NCBI GenBank assembly: GCA_023150945.1
Contig: JAKLJX010000013.1
Location: 148,302 to 212,301 of the forward strand
Length of the DNA: 64,000 bases
Source: a bacterium
Lineage (GTDB): Bacteria > Zhuqueibacterota > Zhuqueibacteria > Zhuqueibacterales > Zhuqueibacteraceae
Direction of reading: 5' to 3'
The position numbers and the translations under genes were made by a program. Below the pieces are notes generated by a model. That model ran no database searches. It was not told the origin of the DNA and saw only the letters and a list, made by a program, of their open reading frames with translations. Shown piece by piece: positions 35,389-44,199 of this stretch. The stretch's first letter is position 1, and every line of letters starts with the position of its first letter.

Positions 35389-36657
35389 ATGAAATCTGTT
35401 GCCATTGATCATACCCTGCCTTACGCCGTGGTTGCCGGCCTCGATGATTATCCGGGTTTGCAGACGGCGCGGCTGCTGGCGCAGCGCGGCATTCCGGTGA
35501 TCGGCGTTGCGCGCCATCGCCACATGTGGTTCTGCCGCACCAACGCCTGTCAGGACATCGTCTACCTGAACACGGATCGTGAAGAATTCATTCAAGGACT
35601 GGCCGCGCTGGGCCGGTTGTTCAAGCAAAAGGCCGTGCTTTTTCCCAGCACGGATCTGTGCGTGCTGCAGGTTTCCCGGCATCGTGAGCAGTTGGCGCCG
35701 TACTATCATCTGGCTTTGCCGGAGGCGGCGGTGGTGGAGAAGCTGATGAACAAGCTCAGCTTTCTCGAGTATGCGTTGCAGGAGAATCTGCCCATCCCCA
35801 AGACGTTTTTGTTGCGCCACCGCCGCGATGCCGAACAGGCCAGCCGCGCCTTGAGTTTCCCCTGCATTCTGAAGCCGCCGATGAAGACGGTTGCCTGGGA
35901 ACAGCACACCACCAGCAAGGCGTACAAAGTCGCCTCAGCCGCGGAGTTTTTGCGCCTCTACGATCAGTGCGCCGGCTGGGCAGAGCTGCTGATCGCGCAG
36001 GAGTGGATTCCCGGACCGGATTCCAATCTCTATTCCTGCAATTGCTACTACAATCGCGAGGCCGAGCCGTTGGTGACTTTCACGGCGCGCAAGCTGCGCC
36101 AATGGCCGCCGGAGACCGGCAGCACCAGCTTGGGCGAGGAATGCCGCAACGATGAAGTCCTGCACGCCGCGCTCGCGCTGTTTGGCCGGGAACAGTGGCA
36201 CGGCCTCGGCTATTTGGAGATGAAACGCGACGAACGCAACGGCAAGCACTTCATCATCGAGCCGAATATTGGCCGGCCCACGGGCCGCTCTGCGCTCGCG
36301 GAAGCCAGTGGCGTCGAGCTGCTCTACACCATGTATTGTGATTTGCTCGGCCTGCCTCTGCCCGCGGCGCGGCAGCAGCACTACACCGGCATGAAATGGA
36401 TGTGCTTGCTGGAAGATCTGCGCTCGGCGCGCATCTATTGGCGGCGCGGCGATCTGACGCTGCGGCAGTGGTGGCAGTCGGTGCGTGGGCCCAAAACCTA
36501 CGCCGACTTCGCCTGGTCTGATCCCATGCCTTTTCTGGCGGATGTCAAACGGCGATTGACCTTCAAGCTGCAGCAGGCATGGCAGAAATTCACCGCGGCG
36601 CTGCGACCGCGCCCTTTGCCGGCGCCTCAGCAGCAGGTCGCGGTGAGTGCAGTGTGA
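35389..36657 (+). CDS. ATP-grasp ligase
   Basis: 422 residues. The pre-ATP-grasp domain has VVAGLDDYPGLQTARLLAQRG and a VLFPSTDLC strand. The central ATP-grasp fold shows FPCILKPPMKT (ATP-binding Lys), LIAQEWIPGPDSNL and the metal-binding HFIIEPNIGRPTG (Glu and Asn). Such enzymes join a carboxylate, activated as acyl phosphate, to an amine, thiol or hydroxyl. Similar proteins occur in EPS and phosphonate clusters. Last gene of the sigma54-driven operon; GAAGGTG before the ATG at 35389. Its partner substrates are unknown; a phosphono- or hydroxy-acid from the two preceding enzymes is one option (inference). Confidence 0.85.
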   Translation: MKSVAIDHTLPYAVVAGLDDYPGLQTARLLAQRGIPVIGVARHRHMWFCRTNACQDIVYLNTDREEFIQGLAALGRLFKQKAVLFPSTDLCVLQVSRHREQLAPYYHLALPEAAVVEKLMNKLSFLEYALQENLPIPKTFLLRHRRDAEQASRALSFPCILKPPMKTVAWEQHTTSKAYKVASAAEFLRLYDQCAGWAELLIAQEWIPGPDSNLYSCNCYYNREAEPLVTFTARKLRQWPPETGSTSLGEECRNDEVLHAALALFGREQWHGLGYLEMKRDERNGKHFIIEPNIGRPTGRSALAEASGVELLYTMYCDLLGLPLPAARQQHYTGMKWMCLLEDLRSARIYWRRGDLTLRQWWQSVRGPKTYADFAWSDPMPFLADVKRRLTFKLQQAWQKFTAALRPRPLPAPQQQVAVSAV

Positions 36658-36756
36658 AAGAAAAATCGGCCCGCGCTCTTCCCATTGCCGCGCCGCCCAG
36701 CCAGCGATCAGGATCATGCCGGCCAGGACACTCTTCTCTCTTCCTGCAATAAAACA

Positions 36757-36831
36757 CCGTCCGGGTGGAGCCTCAGCCTCAGGGTGCTCGTCCATTCAAC
36801 CTGTCTCACTCGCAGCACGCCACCCGGACGG
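36757..36831. terminator. Long-stem hairpin after the second polymer operon
   Basis: CCGTCCGGGTGG (36757-36768) pairs perfectly with CCACCCGGACGG (36820-36831); inside, GTGCT/AGCAC can extend the structure. TTTCTTTCC follows on the plus strand. Located 100 bp after the ATP-grasp stop, it probably ends the operon, although the loop is long for a simple intrinsic terminator. Confidence 0.5.
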
Positions 36832-36904
36832 TTTCTTTCCCCACGATGACTCTCCTGCGTTCCTTCTTTTTTGAATGAACACTTGCCCGTTTTCACAGTC
36901 ACTA

Positions 36905-37205
36905 GGCTACGCCAGGTTTCAGACAAGCTGAAACCTGAAGCCCGCGGGCAGCAATAAGGCCGATTCGCACACTATTGTCTCGCACGAGGTATCCACCACT
37001 GTCATCCGGCTGTCATCCAGCAAGGATCCTGTGAAGATTGAGGCACACGCCCGCGCCATTCACCTCAAAAGTTCACCGCCGCGACGCGGAGAACGCCGAG
37101 AAGACTCACTTGATTCTAAAGCTCCGCGCTCTCCGCCGCTCCGCGGTGCAAGCGTTTGCTTTGTGGTCAAGAACCTTTGAGAATCTTATTCTGATTCTGC
37201 GCGCC
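36905..37205. repeat. Dispersed intergenic repeat, copy A (about 300 bp)
   Basis: This segment aligns over nearly its whole length with 52814-53076: both begin with a TTTCAGA-C/G-AAGCTGAAACCTGAAG palindromic head, share CACCACTGTCATCC, GGATC-x-GTGAAGATT, GCCATTCACCTCA, CTTGATTCTA and TTTGCTTTGTGGTCAAGAA, and end at GCGCC. No coding frame is conserved between the copies. It fills most of the gene-free stretch 36658-37327. The following 37207-37275 is similar to part of the palindrome at 59106-59172. Confidence 0.75.
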
Positions 37206-37327
37206 CCATGGCCCAAGAGATGAAAATGCTCTTTGTCAGTTGGGTTGTGTCGATCTGTTGAAGAAGGCTTTGATTTTGAAACAACGATTTCACGTTGCAG
37301 CAACGAACCAAACGGAGAAGGTGTGAA

Positions 37328-39388
37328 ATGATGCGACGCAAGACAGGGATGAAAGCCGGCGCAGTGTTGTTGGCAATGATGATGATGATGGCGGCGTGCC
37401 GGCAGGCGCAACATGAAGCCGCGACGCTTCCGGCCAAGCCGGTCGACCCGGCCAACCTCGATACCACGGTTGCGCCGGGGCAGGATTTCTTTCGTTATGC
37501 CAACGGCAAGTGGCTGGACCAGAACCCCGTGCCGGCAGCCTACGGCTCCTGGACGAGTTTTCATGAGCTGAATTTGAAGAACGAACAAGTGTTGCACGAG
37601 ATTTTGGCAGAGGCGGCCAAAAACACCAACGCGCCGCGCGGCAGTAATCTGCAGAAGATCGGCGATTTTTACGCCACCGGCATGGACTCCACAAAAATCG
37701 AAGCCCAGGGGCTGCAGCCAATTGCCGCGGACTTGGCGCGGCTGGCAGCCCTGCAATCACGCCAGGAGCTGGAGCGCGAGCTGGCCTGGTTTCATCTGCA
37801 GGCAGTGCCGGCCCTGTTTGTTTTCGATTCCGGCGATGACGACAAGAATAGCACACAAGTGATCGCGCAAATCTATCAAGGCGGCTTGGGCCTGCCCGAC
37901 CGTGACTATTACTTCAATCAGGATGAGCGCACGCGGCAGATCCGCGCGGCCTATGTGCAACACGTCGCCGCCATGTTGCGTCTGGCAGGCGATGACTCCG
38001 CGACTGCGGCTGCGGGCGCGCAGGCGGTGATGGCGATCGAAACCCGCCTGGCGAAATTCTCCTCGACCAATGTCGAGCTGCGCGATTCGGAGAAGAACTA
38101 TAACAAATTCTCCGCGGAAAAACTGGCAACGCTTGCGCCTGCTTTTGATTGGCAGAGCTACTTCACCGAATTGGGCATTCCAGAGCCTGGTGAAATCAAC
38201 GTCGGCCAACCCAAGTTTTTGTCGGGGGCAGCCGCGCTGCTCGATTCCGTGGCGCTCTCCGATTGGAAAACCTACTTGCGCTGGCATCTGCTCGCTGAGG
38301 CGGCACCGGCTCTGAGCGCGGCCTTTGTGAATGAGAACTTCGAATTCTACGGCACGACGCTGACCGGCGCCAAGGAGTTGCGGCCGCGCTGGCGCCGCGT
38401 GAAGGAGGTGATCGACAATCTGATGGGGGAGGCGCTCGGCGAGCTGTATGTCGCGCGGCGCTTCAGTCCGGAAGCGAAAACCCGCGCCCAGGCGATGGTG
38501 GACACCCTGCTCGCGGCATATGGCGAACGCCTGCGCAAGCTCGATTGGATGGACGACGCCACGCGGCAGGCGGCGCTCAAGAAGCTCTCCACCTTCGGCG
38601 TGAAGATCGGCTACCCCGAGGTCTGGCGCGACTATTCCGCGCTGGCAATCGATCGTTCCTCATACTTCGAGAATTTGAAACGCGCCGTGCAGTTCGAACG
38701 GCGCCGGCAGCTCGGCAAGATCGGCAAGCCCATCGACCGCAGCGAGTGGGAGATGTCGCCGCCCACCGTGAATGCCTACTATCGTCCCACGCGCAATGAA
38801 ATCGTTTTTCCCGCCGGCATTCTGCAGCCGCCGTTCTTCGAGGCCAGCGCCGATGCGGCGGTCAATTACGGCGGCATCGGCGCAGTGATCGGTCATGAAA
38901 TCACCCACGGCTTCGATGATGAAGGCAGCAAGTATGATGCAGAAGGCAACCTGAGATCCTGGTGGTCGCCGGCGGTGCGCAAGCAATTCGAAGCGCGGGC
39001 GCAGCGGCTGGTCGAGCATTTCAACGGCTACGTGGCGATCGACACGCTGCACGTGAACGGCAAGCTGACACTGGGCGAGAACATCGCCGACCTGGGCGGA
39101 TTGTGCATCGCCTACGACGGCCTGCAAAGGGCGCTCGCCGGCAAGCCACGGCCGCTGATCGACGGCTTCACGCCCGAGCAGCGCTTCTTTCTCAATTGGG
39201 CGCAGGTTTGGCGTATCAACTACCGTCCGGAAAGCCTGCGGCTGCAGGTGCTCACCAACGTGCACGCGCCCGGCAACTTCCGCGTGCTCGGCCCGCTTTC
39301 CAACATGCCCGAATTTCATGCGGCCTTCAACGTGAAGCCGGAACAGGCCATGTATCTGCCGGCAGAGAAGCTGGCCAGGATTTGGTAA
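37328..39388 (+). CDS. M13-family zinc endopeptidase lipoprotein (neprilysin/PepO-like)
   Basis: 686 residues, normal for the family. ATGATG at 37328 is preceded by GAGAAGG at 7 nt. Lipoprotein signal with five consecutive Met before AAC (Cys24). Zinc site VIGHEITHGFDDEG (His523, Glu524, His527) and third ligand in GENIADLGG (about 583). The N-terminal domain shows DFFRYANGKWLDQNPVP, NVELRDSEKNYNKF and GLPDRDYYF, all typical. It cleaves peptides outside the cytoplasm. It ends in KLARIW, where the consensus is C-x-x-W: the terminal Trp is kept and Cys is replaced. Monocistronic by spacing. Confidence 0.95.
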   Translation: MMRRKTGMKAGAVLLAMMMMMAACRQAQHEAATLPAKPVDPANLDTTVAPGQDFFRYANGKWLDQNPVPAAYGSWTSFHELNLKNEQVLHEILAEAAKNTNAPRGSNLQKIGDFYATGMDSTKIEAQGLQPIAADLARLAALQSRQELERELAWFHLQAVPALFVFDSGDDDKNSTQVIAQIYQGGLGLPDRDYYFNQDERTRQIRAAYVQHVAAMLRLAGDDSATAAAGAQAVMAIETRLAKFSSTNVELRDSEKNYNKFSAEKLATLAPAFDWQSYFTELGIPEPGEINVGQPKFLSGAAALLDSVALSDWKTYLRWHLLAEAAPALSAAFVNENFEFYGTTLTGAKELRPRWRRVKEVIDNLMGEALGELYVARRFSPEAKTRAQAMVDTLLAAYGERLRKLDWMDDATRQAALKKLSTFGVKIGYPEVWRDYSALAIDRSSYFENLKRAVQFERRRQLGKIGKPIDRSEWEMSPPTVNAYYRPTRNEIVFPAGILQPPFFEASADAAVNYGGIGAVIGHEITHGFDDEGSKYDAEGNLRSWWSPAVRKQFEARAQRLVEHFNGYVAIDTLHVNGKLTLGENIADLGGLCIAYDGLQRALAGKPRPLIDGFTPEQRFFLNWAQVWRINYRPESLRLQVLTNVHAPGNFRVLGPLSNMPEFHAAFNVKPEQAMYLPAEKLARIW

Positions 39389-39581
39389 GCGCCGGCCAGT
39401 CCTGTACGCGCCAGTGCCGGCCAAGGCGTTGCGCCGCGCTCCCGGTGTTGCATCTGCTCCGGCAGCCGTGCGGTTGAGGCCGGCTCTGGCGCGTGTTGAA
39501 ATCAATTCACAATACACCGCTGAATCCACCGCTGCAAGCAAGCGCGTTTTTGCCAGAAAGAAACAATGACTGGAAAAAAAT

Positions 39582-40688
39582 ATGCACAGACGAATTCTTG
39601 CCGCCGCGTTGATGTTCTGCTTTGCTTTGCCTTTGCAGGCGCAAACGATTCCCTTTGAATCAAAGCGCTGGGAGATCGACGCCAAAGAGAGCCGCGTCGA
39701 AGAATATCTCGGCCGGCAAAGCCTCTTTCTCAAAGGCGGATTAGCGCTGGTCAAAGATGCGAAATTTCTCAACGGCGTGATCGAGTTCGACATCGCTTTT
39801 TCACCGGACCGCACTTTTGTCGGCGCCATCTGGCGCGTGCAGGACAAGCAGAACTACGAACAGTTTTATTTCCGGCCGCATCAATCCGGCAATCCCGATG
39901 CCAATCAATACACGCCGGTTTTCAATGATAATGCCGGCTGGCAGCTTTACTATGGTGAAGATTATGCGACGCCGACCCGCTATCGCTTCAATGAATGGAT
40001 GCACGTCAAAATCGTTGTCGCCGGCAAGCAAGCGGAAGTTTACATCATGGACATGGAAACGCCCGCGCTCTTTATTCCCGAGCTGAAGTTTGAGCCGGCA
40101 TCCGGCCAGGTCGGTTTGAGTGCCGGAAGCAATAACCCGGCACATTATTCGAATTTTTCATTCACCTCGCTGGACGCGCCGGTGCTCAAAGGCAAGGCCA
40201 AGCCGCCGCAGCCCGTGCCACAGGGCTTGATCACGGCGTGGTCGGTTTCAAATGGTTTCCCGGAAAAGAATTTGCAGGGCAAATTTCAACTGGGCGAATC
40301 TGATAAAGCCGGATTGGCTTGGAAGAAATTGGAATGCGAAGCGAGCGGCATCGCCAATCTCTCGCGCTTGGTCGCACTCGGAGAGCAGAGCAACACGACA
40401 TTCGCGCGCCTCATCATCAACTCAGACCGCGAACAGATCAAAGAAATCAAATTCGGCTTCAGCGATCGCGTGCGCGTCTATCTCAATGATCATTTGCTCT
40501 ACGCGGGAAACGATAACTATATCTCCCGCGATTATCGCTTTCTGGGCACGGTCGGCTTGTGGGACGCGCTTTATCTGCCGTTGAAGAAAGGCCGCAACGA
40601 GCTGTGGCTGGCGGTTTCGGAAAATTTCGGCGGCTGGGGCGTTGTCGCTGCCATCGAGGATATGAACGGCATGCAGATTCAATATTGA
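39582..40688 (+). CDS. Secreted protein with concanavalin/LamG-like beta-sandwich
   Basis: 368 residues. Signal peptide cleaved after LQAQ/T. The N-terminal half resembles the beta-sandwich often annotated as DUF1080 or LamG-like: NGVIEFDIAFSPDRTFVGAIWR, NWELYYGE-like WQLYYGEDYATPTRYRFNEW and HVKIVVAGKQAEVYI. The C-terminal half has a jellyroll resembling a carbohydrate-binding domain (FGFSDRVRVYLND, LPLKKGRNELWLAVSENFGGWG). Together they suggest glycan binding or hydrolysis outside the cell, but no catalytic residues can be named. The next gene starts 10 bp downstream, so the two are probably co-transcribed. Confidence 0.75.
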   Translation: MHRRILAAALMFCFALPLQAQTIPFESKRWEIDAKESRVEEYLGRQSLFLKGGLALVKDAKFLNGVIEFDIAFSPDRTFVGAIWRVQDKQNYEQFYFRPHQSGNPDANQYTPVFNDNAGWQLYYGEDYATPTRYRFNEWMHVKIVVAGKQAEVYIMDMETPALFIPELKFEPASGQVGLSAGSNNPAHYSNFSFTSLDAPVLKGKAKPPQPVPQGLITAWSVSNGFPEKNLQGKFQLGESDKAGLAWKKLECEASGIANLSRLVALGEQSNTTFARLIINSDREQIKEIKFGFSDRVRVYLNDHLLYAGNDNYISRDYRFLGTVGLWDALYLPLKKGRNELWLAVSENFGGWGVVAAIEDMNGMQIQY

Positions 40689-40698
40689 AGAGCGGAGC

Positions 40699-41733
40699 AT
40701 GTTTTCAATCCGGAGCTTTTCCACACGCGCGGGGATCTTCGCTCTGTTCCTGAATCTGACCATCCCATCCGCATCAAAATGTGATTGGAATCAGGCGGGG
40801 GAAACTGATTCCTTGACAGTCAGAAACGCCCACGCCATGGCTTATGACAGCGACCGCGCCAAAGTGATGCTCTTCGGCGGCGCTGATGAGCGCCGCGTAC
40901 TGGGAGACTTGTGGGAATGGGACGGCAAAGTTTGGCGCAAAATGTCAGCAAGCGGACCGGCACCGAGAACTTTTCCGGCGATGGCTTATGATCGCGATCG
41001 CAAGCGCCTCGTTCTTTTTGGCGGCAATCGGGTTTTGTTTGGAACGGAAAACGACAAAGACACTTTTCTCGCGGACATGTGGGAATGGGACGGCGCGAGG
41101 TGGCACGAAATTAAAACCATGACACCTCCCGCCCGCGCGGAAGCGTGCATGGTTTATGACAACGCGCGTCGCCGCCTCGTTTTGTTTGGAGGACATAGTG
41201 TTGTTGCCGGAAAAAGAACTCGTTTTGGCGACACGTGGGAATGGGATGGCAGAATTTGGCTGCAAGTCAGCACGAGCGGACCATCCCCTCGCAACGGCGC
41301 GACGATGACTTATGATCCCATTCGCCGGCGTGTTCTTCTTTTTGGTGGCAACGGCCCTTCGGGCGAAACCTGGACGTGGGACGGCAAGAGTTGGCGTGAA
41401 GTGAAGCCCGCCGTTACGCCAGGCCGCTTCAACAGCGTGATGGCCTATGATGAAGCGCGCCAGCAAGTGCTGCGCTTCGGCGGCTGGAATGGCAAAACTC
41501 GCATTGATGACACATGGAGCTTCGATGGAACGGCTTGGCAACAACTCAACGTTGCCGGGCCGGAAGCGCGCAATCACAGCGCGCTGGTTTATGAAGCGAA
41601 ACGCCGGCGCCTCGTGCTCTTTGGCGGCCACGACGGCGAACGAGTCTTCGGCGATACGTGGGAGTGGGACGGCAGCAAATGGCTACGCGTTGCATTTTGT
41701 GCGCCTCGTCAACGAGTAGATAACGGCCATTGA
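40699..41733 (+). CDS. Secreted kelch-repeat beta-propeller protein
   Basis: 344 residues. N-terminal hydrophobic export signal (IFALFLNLTIPSA). Six to seven kelch blades recur about every 50 residues: MAYDSDRAKVMLFGGAD, WEWDGKVWRKMSASGPAPR, then variations (VYDNARRRLVLFGGH, TWTWDGKSWREV, SFDGTAWQQLNV). The LFGG and W-x-W-D-G motifs close each blade. Kelch propellers bind proteins or sugars; no enzyme motif is seen. The last blade ends TWEWDGSKWLRV, after which the chain stops quickly, so the propeller is likely complete. Confidence 0.88.
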   Translation: MFSIRSFSTRAGIFALFLNLTIPSASKCDWNQAGETDSLTVRNAHAMAYDSDRAKVMLFGGADERRVLGDLWEWDGKVWRKMSASGPAPRTFPAMAYDRDRKRLVLFGGNRVLFGTENDKDTFLADMWEWDGARWHEIKTMTPPARAEACMVYDNARRRLVLFGGHSVVAGKRTRFGDTWEWDGRIWLQVSTSGPSPRNGATMTYDPIRRRVLLFGGNGPSGETWTWDGKSWREVKPAVTPGRFNSVMAYDEARQQVLRFGGWNGKTRIDDTWSFDGTAWQQLNVAGPEARNHSALVYEAKRRRLVLFGGHDGERVFGDTWEWDGSKWLRVAFCAPRQRVDNGH

Positions 41734-41813
41734 CAAGGCAAGTGAAACGAGGCAGCATGCCCGACGCTGGAATTGTGCCGTGAATCAATTTTGCGAAACA
41801 GGATTTTCGAATC

Positions 41814-42299
41814 ATGCGAAGAATCATCCTTTTTGCCATCATCGCGTTCATGCCGCCTTCTGCCGGCCCGGCGCAAATGCGCGGTCAAGCACCAAGTGAG
41901 AGTTCACCGCAGGAGCAGGAAGTCCACGACGCTTTCTCACGGTTTGCCGATGCTTATGTAAAAGCCGACACCGCCGTGCTCACCAGCCTGCTCGCAGATG
42001 ATTACGTTCACACCAATGCCGACGGCGGCGTGCTCGATAAAACGCGCTGGCTCGCTTTCGCCCAAACCCGCCACGAGGATTTGCAATCCGGAAAAGCAAG
42101 GATCGATACCTATCGCAATGATGATCTCCGCATTCGAGTCTATGGCAACACCGCCGTCGTGACAGGACGAAACACCACCATCGGTGTGCGCGACGGCAAG
42201 GCATGGAAAATGAACTTGCGCTTCACCAACGTCTGGGTGAAACGGGAAGGCCGCTGGCAGCGCGTGGCTTTTCATGATTCCAACGCCGCGCCACAATAG
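41814..42299 (+). CDS. Secreted SnoaL/DUF4440-like (NTF2-fold) protein
   Basis: 161 residues. Signal peptide (IILFAIIAFMPPSAG). The mature part has the NTF2-fold pattern of DUF4440 proteins: AFSRFADAYVKADTAVLTSLLADDYVHTN, a mid strand IRVYGNTAVVTGRNT and the ending RFTNVWVKREGRWQRVAFHDS. Members bind small ligands or support unknown hydrolytic steps. It follows the kelch gene by 80 bp and precedes the DUF4350-type protein, all on the same strand; a shared operon of small secreted proteins is likely. Function unknown. Confidence 0.8.
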   Translation: MRRIILFAIIAFMPPSAGPAQMRGQAPSESSPQEQEVHDAFSRFADAYVKADTAVLTSLLADDYVHTNADGGVLDKTRWLAFAQTRHEDLQSGKARIDTYRNDDLRIRVYGNTAVVTGRNTTIGVRDGKAWKMNLRFTNVWVKREGRWQRVAFHDSNAAPQ

Positions 42300-42426
42300 A
42301 GTGCTTATTCGTAGTCCCCGCCGCTTCTGGGCGGCCGTCGAAGCAACGAATTTCGTGTTCCAGCAGCATCCCACGAGGCGCAGAATTCCAATGCGATATT
42401 TTGAAACCATTCACCGAGAATTTCCT

Positions 42427-43350
42427 ATGATCCAAAGAGTGCTGTGTTTTTCCATCTTGATTTTGCTCGCATCGAGTCGGGCACAACAAGTTGCCGACAC
42501 TACGTTCAATCCTCCCATTGCGAAACCGGCATACGCCAGCGGCGCCGGCCCAGTCGTCATGCTGGACGAGGCGCATTTCAATTTTCACACCGCGACCGGG
42601 CGCTATCTGCCCTTTGCGCAATTGCTGCGCCGGGATGGTTATATCGTGCAAGCCTCTACTTCACGCTTCAACAAAGAAAGCCTGCAACGCGGGAAAATTC
42701 TCGTCATCGCCAATGCACTCGCCGAGATCAACAGCCAGGGAAATTGGTCGCTGCCCAATCCCTCGGCATTCGCGGATGATGAAATCGCCGCGGTGCGCGA
42801 TTGGGTGCGGGAAGGGGGCGCGCTGTTGTTGATCGCGGATCACATGCCGTTTGCCGGCGCCGCAGAAAAGCTGGCGGCGGCATTCGGCATTCGTTTCAGC
42901 AATTGCTTTGCAACGTTCGCCGAGCAATCCCGAGGCGCGAACTTCGCTTTTCACCGTTCGGGTGGTACGCTTATCCAACATCCGATCAGCAACGGCAGAA
43001 ACGCCGCGGAGCGCATCGATTCCGTAATGACGTTTACCGGATCGGCGTTTCAAATGGAAGCCGGCGCACAACCTTTGTTTGTGCTCGATTCGTCGCAGGT
43101 TTTGCTCATGCCCGATACCGCCTGGCAATTCAAGCCGGAAACGCCGCGCCTCCCGGCGACCGGCTGGCTGCAAGGCGCGACTTTGAAATTCGGCAAAGGC
43201 CGCGTCGCCGTATTTGGCGAAGCCGCGATGTTCTCCGCGCAGCTCGCCGGTCCGAACCGCCAGCCCGTCGGCATGAACTCGCCGCGAGCGCCGCAGAATT
43301 ATCGCTTTTTGCTGAATGTCATGTATTGGCTTTCCCAATTGCTCGGTTAG
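42427..43350 (+). CDS. Secreted DUF4350-type protein
   Basis: 307 residues from ATG 42427, which gives a signal peptide (VLCFSILILLASSRAQ); an upstream open frame to 42274 lacks one. The fold resembles a GATase-like alpha/beta domain: VVMLDEAHFNFHT, YIVQASTSRFNKESLQRGKILVIANAL, VRDWVREGGALLLIADHMPFAG and GRVAVFGEAAMFSAQL. These features match proteins grouped as DUF4350 or ThuA-like, often found next to membrane complexes of MoxR-type clusters, though none is present here. No catalytic triad can be assigned. Function unknown. Confidence 0.7.
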   Translation: MIQRVLCFSILILLASSRAQQVADTTFNPPIAKPAYASGAGPVVMLDEAHFNFHTATGRYLPFAQLLRRDGYIVQASTSRFNKESLQRGKILVIANALAEINSQGNWSLPNPSAFADDEIAAVRDWVREGGALLLIADHMPFAGAAEKLAAAFGIRFSNCFATFAEQSRGANFAFHRSGGTLIQHPISNGRNAAERIDSVMTFTGSAFQMEAGAQPLFVLDSSQVLLMPDTAWQFKPETPRLPATGWLQGATLKFGKGRVAVFGEAAMFSAQLAGPNRQPVGMNSPRAPQNYRFLLNVMYWLSQLLG

Positions 43351-43551
43351 GGGCTTGTTTTCCGGCCTGCTGGCCGTCGTGTGTCGACGCTGCCGGCATC
43401 CTGCCAACGCCTGCCGCCATTCCGCCTTCCGTCGCCTCCCTCGCTGAAAATGACCTTGCATTTGTGGCGCAATTATGGCAATTTTCGTCACTTTTTTCGG
43501 CTGTTCGCACCAAGTCCATTACGCCTTGCAGTGGAATACACGGAATTCAGT

Positions 43552-44166
43552 ATGAATCAAAACGTCGAGACTGCCGCAGGAACCGGGCAGCAGACCGTCA
43601 GCGTTCGCTCGGATGATGAGCTGCTCCGGGCGATGGCCAGGCGCGAACACGGGGCGCTCGCCGAGTTGTACGATCGCTATTCCGGCGTGCTGTATACGCT
43701 GGCTCTCAAAGTGTTGGGCGGGACGGCGCCGGCACAGGACGTGGTGCAGGAGGCTTTCCTCACCGCGTGGCGCAAGGCTGAATTGTATTCACAAAAGCGC
43801 GGCAGTGTGCGCACCTGGCTGATTGTTCTGTGCCGCAATCTCGCGATCGATCATTATCGCGCCCAAATGCGCCTCGCCTCGCGCCACGTGGAACTGGAGG
43901 CAGTGGGCGAAAGGCTGATCGCGCCGGGCCAGAATCCTGATGATCTGGCGCTCGCGCTCGAAGACGGCCGCTTGCTGCAAGAGGCCATGGCGCGGCTGCC
44001 TGCGGAGCAGCGCGAGGTGATCGAGCTGGCCTATTTCCGCGGTTTGAGCCAGTCGGAAATCGCCGAGCAAACGAAAACGCCGCTGGGAACGGTGAAGACG
44101 CGCACGCGTCAGGCCATGTCCAAACTGCGCGAGGCGCTGCAGCAAGCGGGGCGGGTGGCAGGGTAG
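43552..44166 (+). CDS. ECF-type RNA polymerase sigma factor
   Basis: 204 residues from ATG 43552. Region 2: LAELYDRYSGVLYTLALKVLGGTAPAQDVVQEAFLTAW core, with RTWLIVLCRNLAIDHYR. Region 4: LPAEQREVIELAYFRGLSQSEIAE followed by TPLGTVKTRTRQAMSKLRE. Matches the SigK/RpoE group that is controlled by cupin (ChrR) or RskA anti-sigma factors, both of which follow directly (44200 and 45072). It redirects RNA polymerase to an envelope or oxidative-stress regulon. The further upstream open frame is not homologous. Its target promoters were not found in the window. Confidence 0.92.
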   Translation: MNQNVETAAGTGQQTVSVRSDDELLRAMARREHGALAELYDRYSGVLYTLALKVLGGTAPAQDVVQEAFLTAWRKAELYSQKRGSVRTWLIVLCRNLAIDHYRAQMRLASRHVELEAVGERLIAPGQNPDDLALALEDGRLLQEAMARLPAEQREVIELAYFRGLSQSEIAEQTKTPLGTVKTRTRQAMSKLREALQQAGRVAG

Positions 44167-44199
44167 AGGAGACAAGAACACCATGACTCGTGAAGCAAG

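Noticed and set aside
19228..36657. Exosortase/PEP-CTERM system, suggested by sigma54 control and the AsnB-like gene
   Set aside because: No exosortase-type membrane protein and no PEP-CTERM tails in the window; the resemblance is only in gene context.
43464..43480. TGGCGCAATTATGGCA upstream of the ECF sigma gene
   Set aside because: GG-N10-GC spacing is right, but two consensus positions are wrong and no upstream site pair is near; ECF genes normally use their own promoter.
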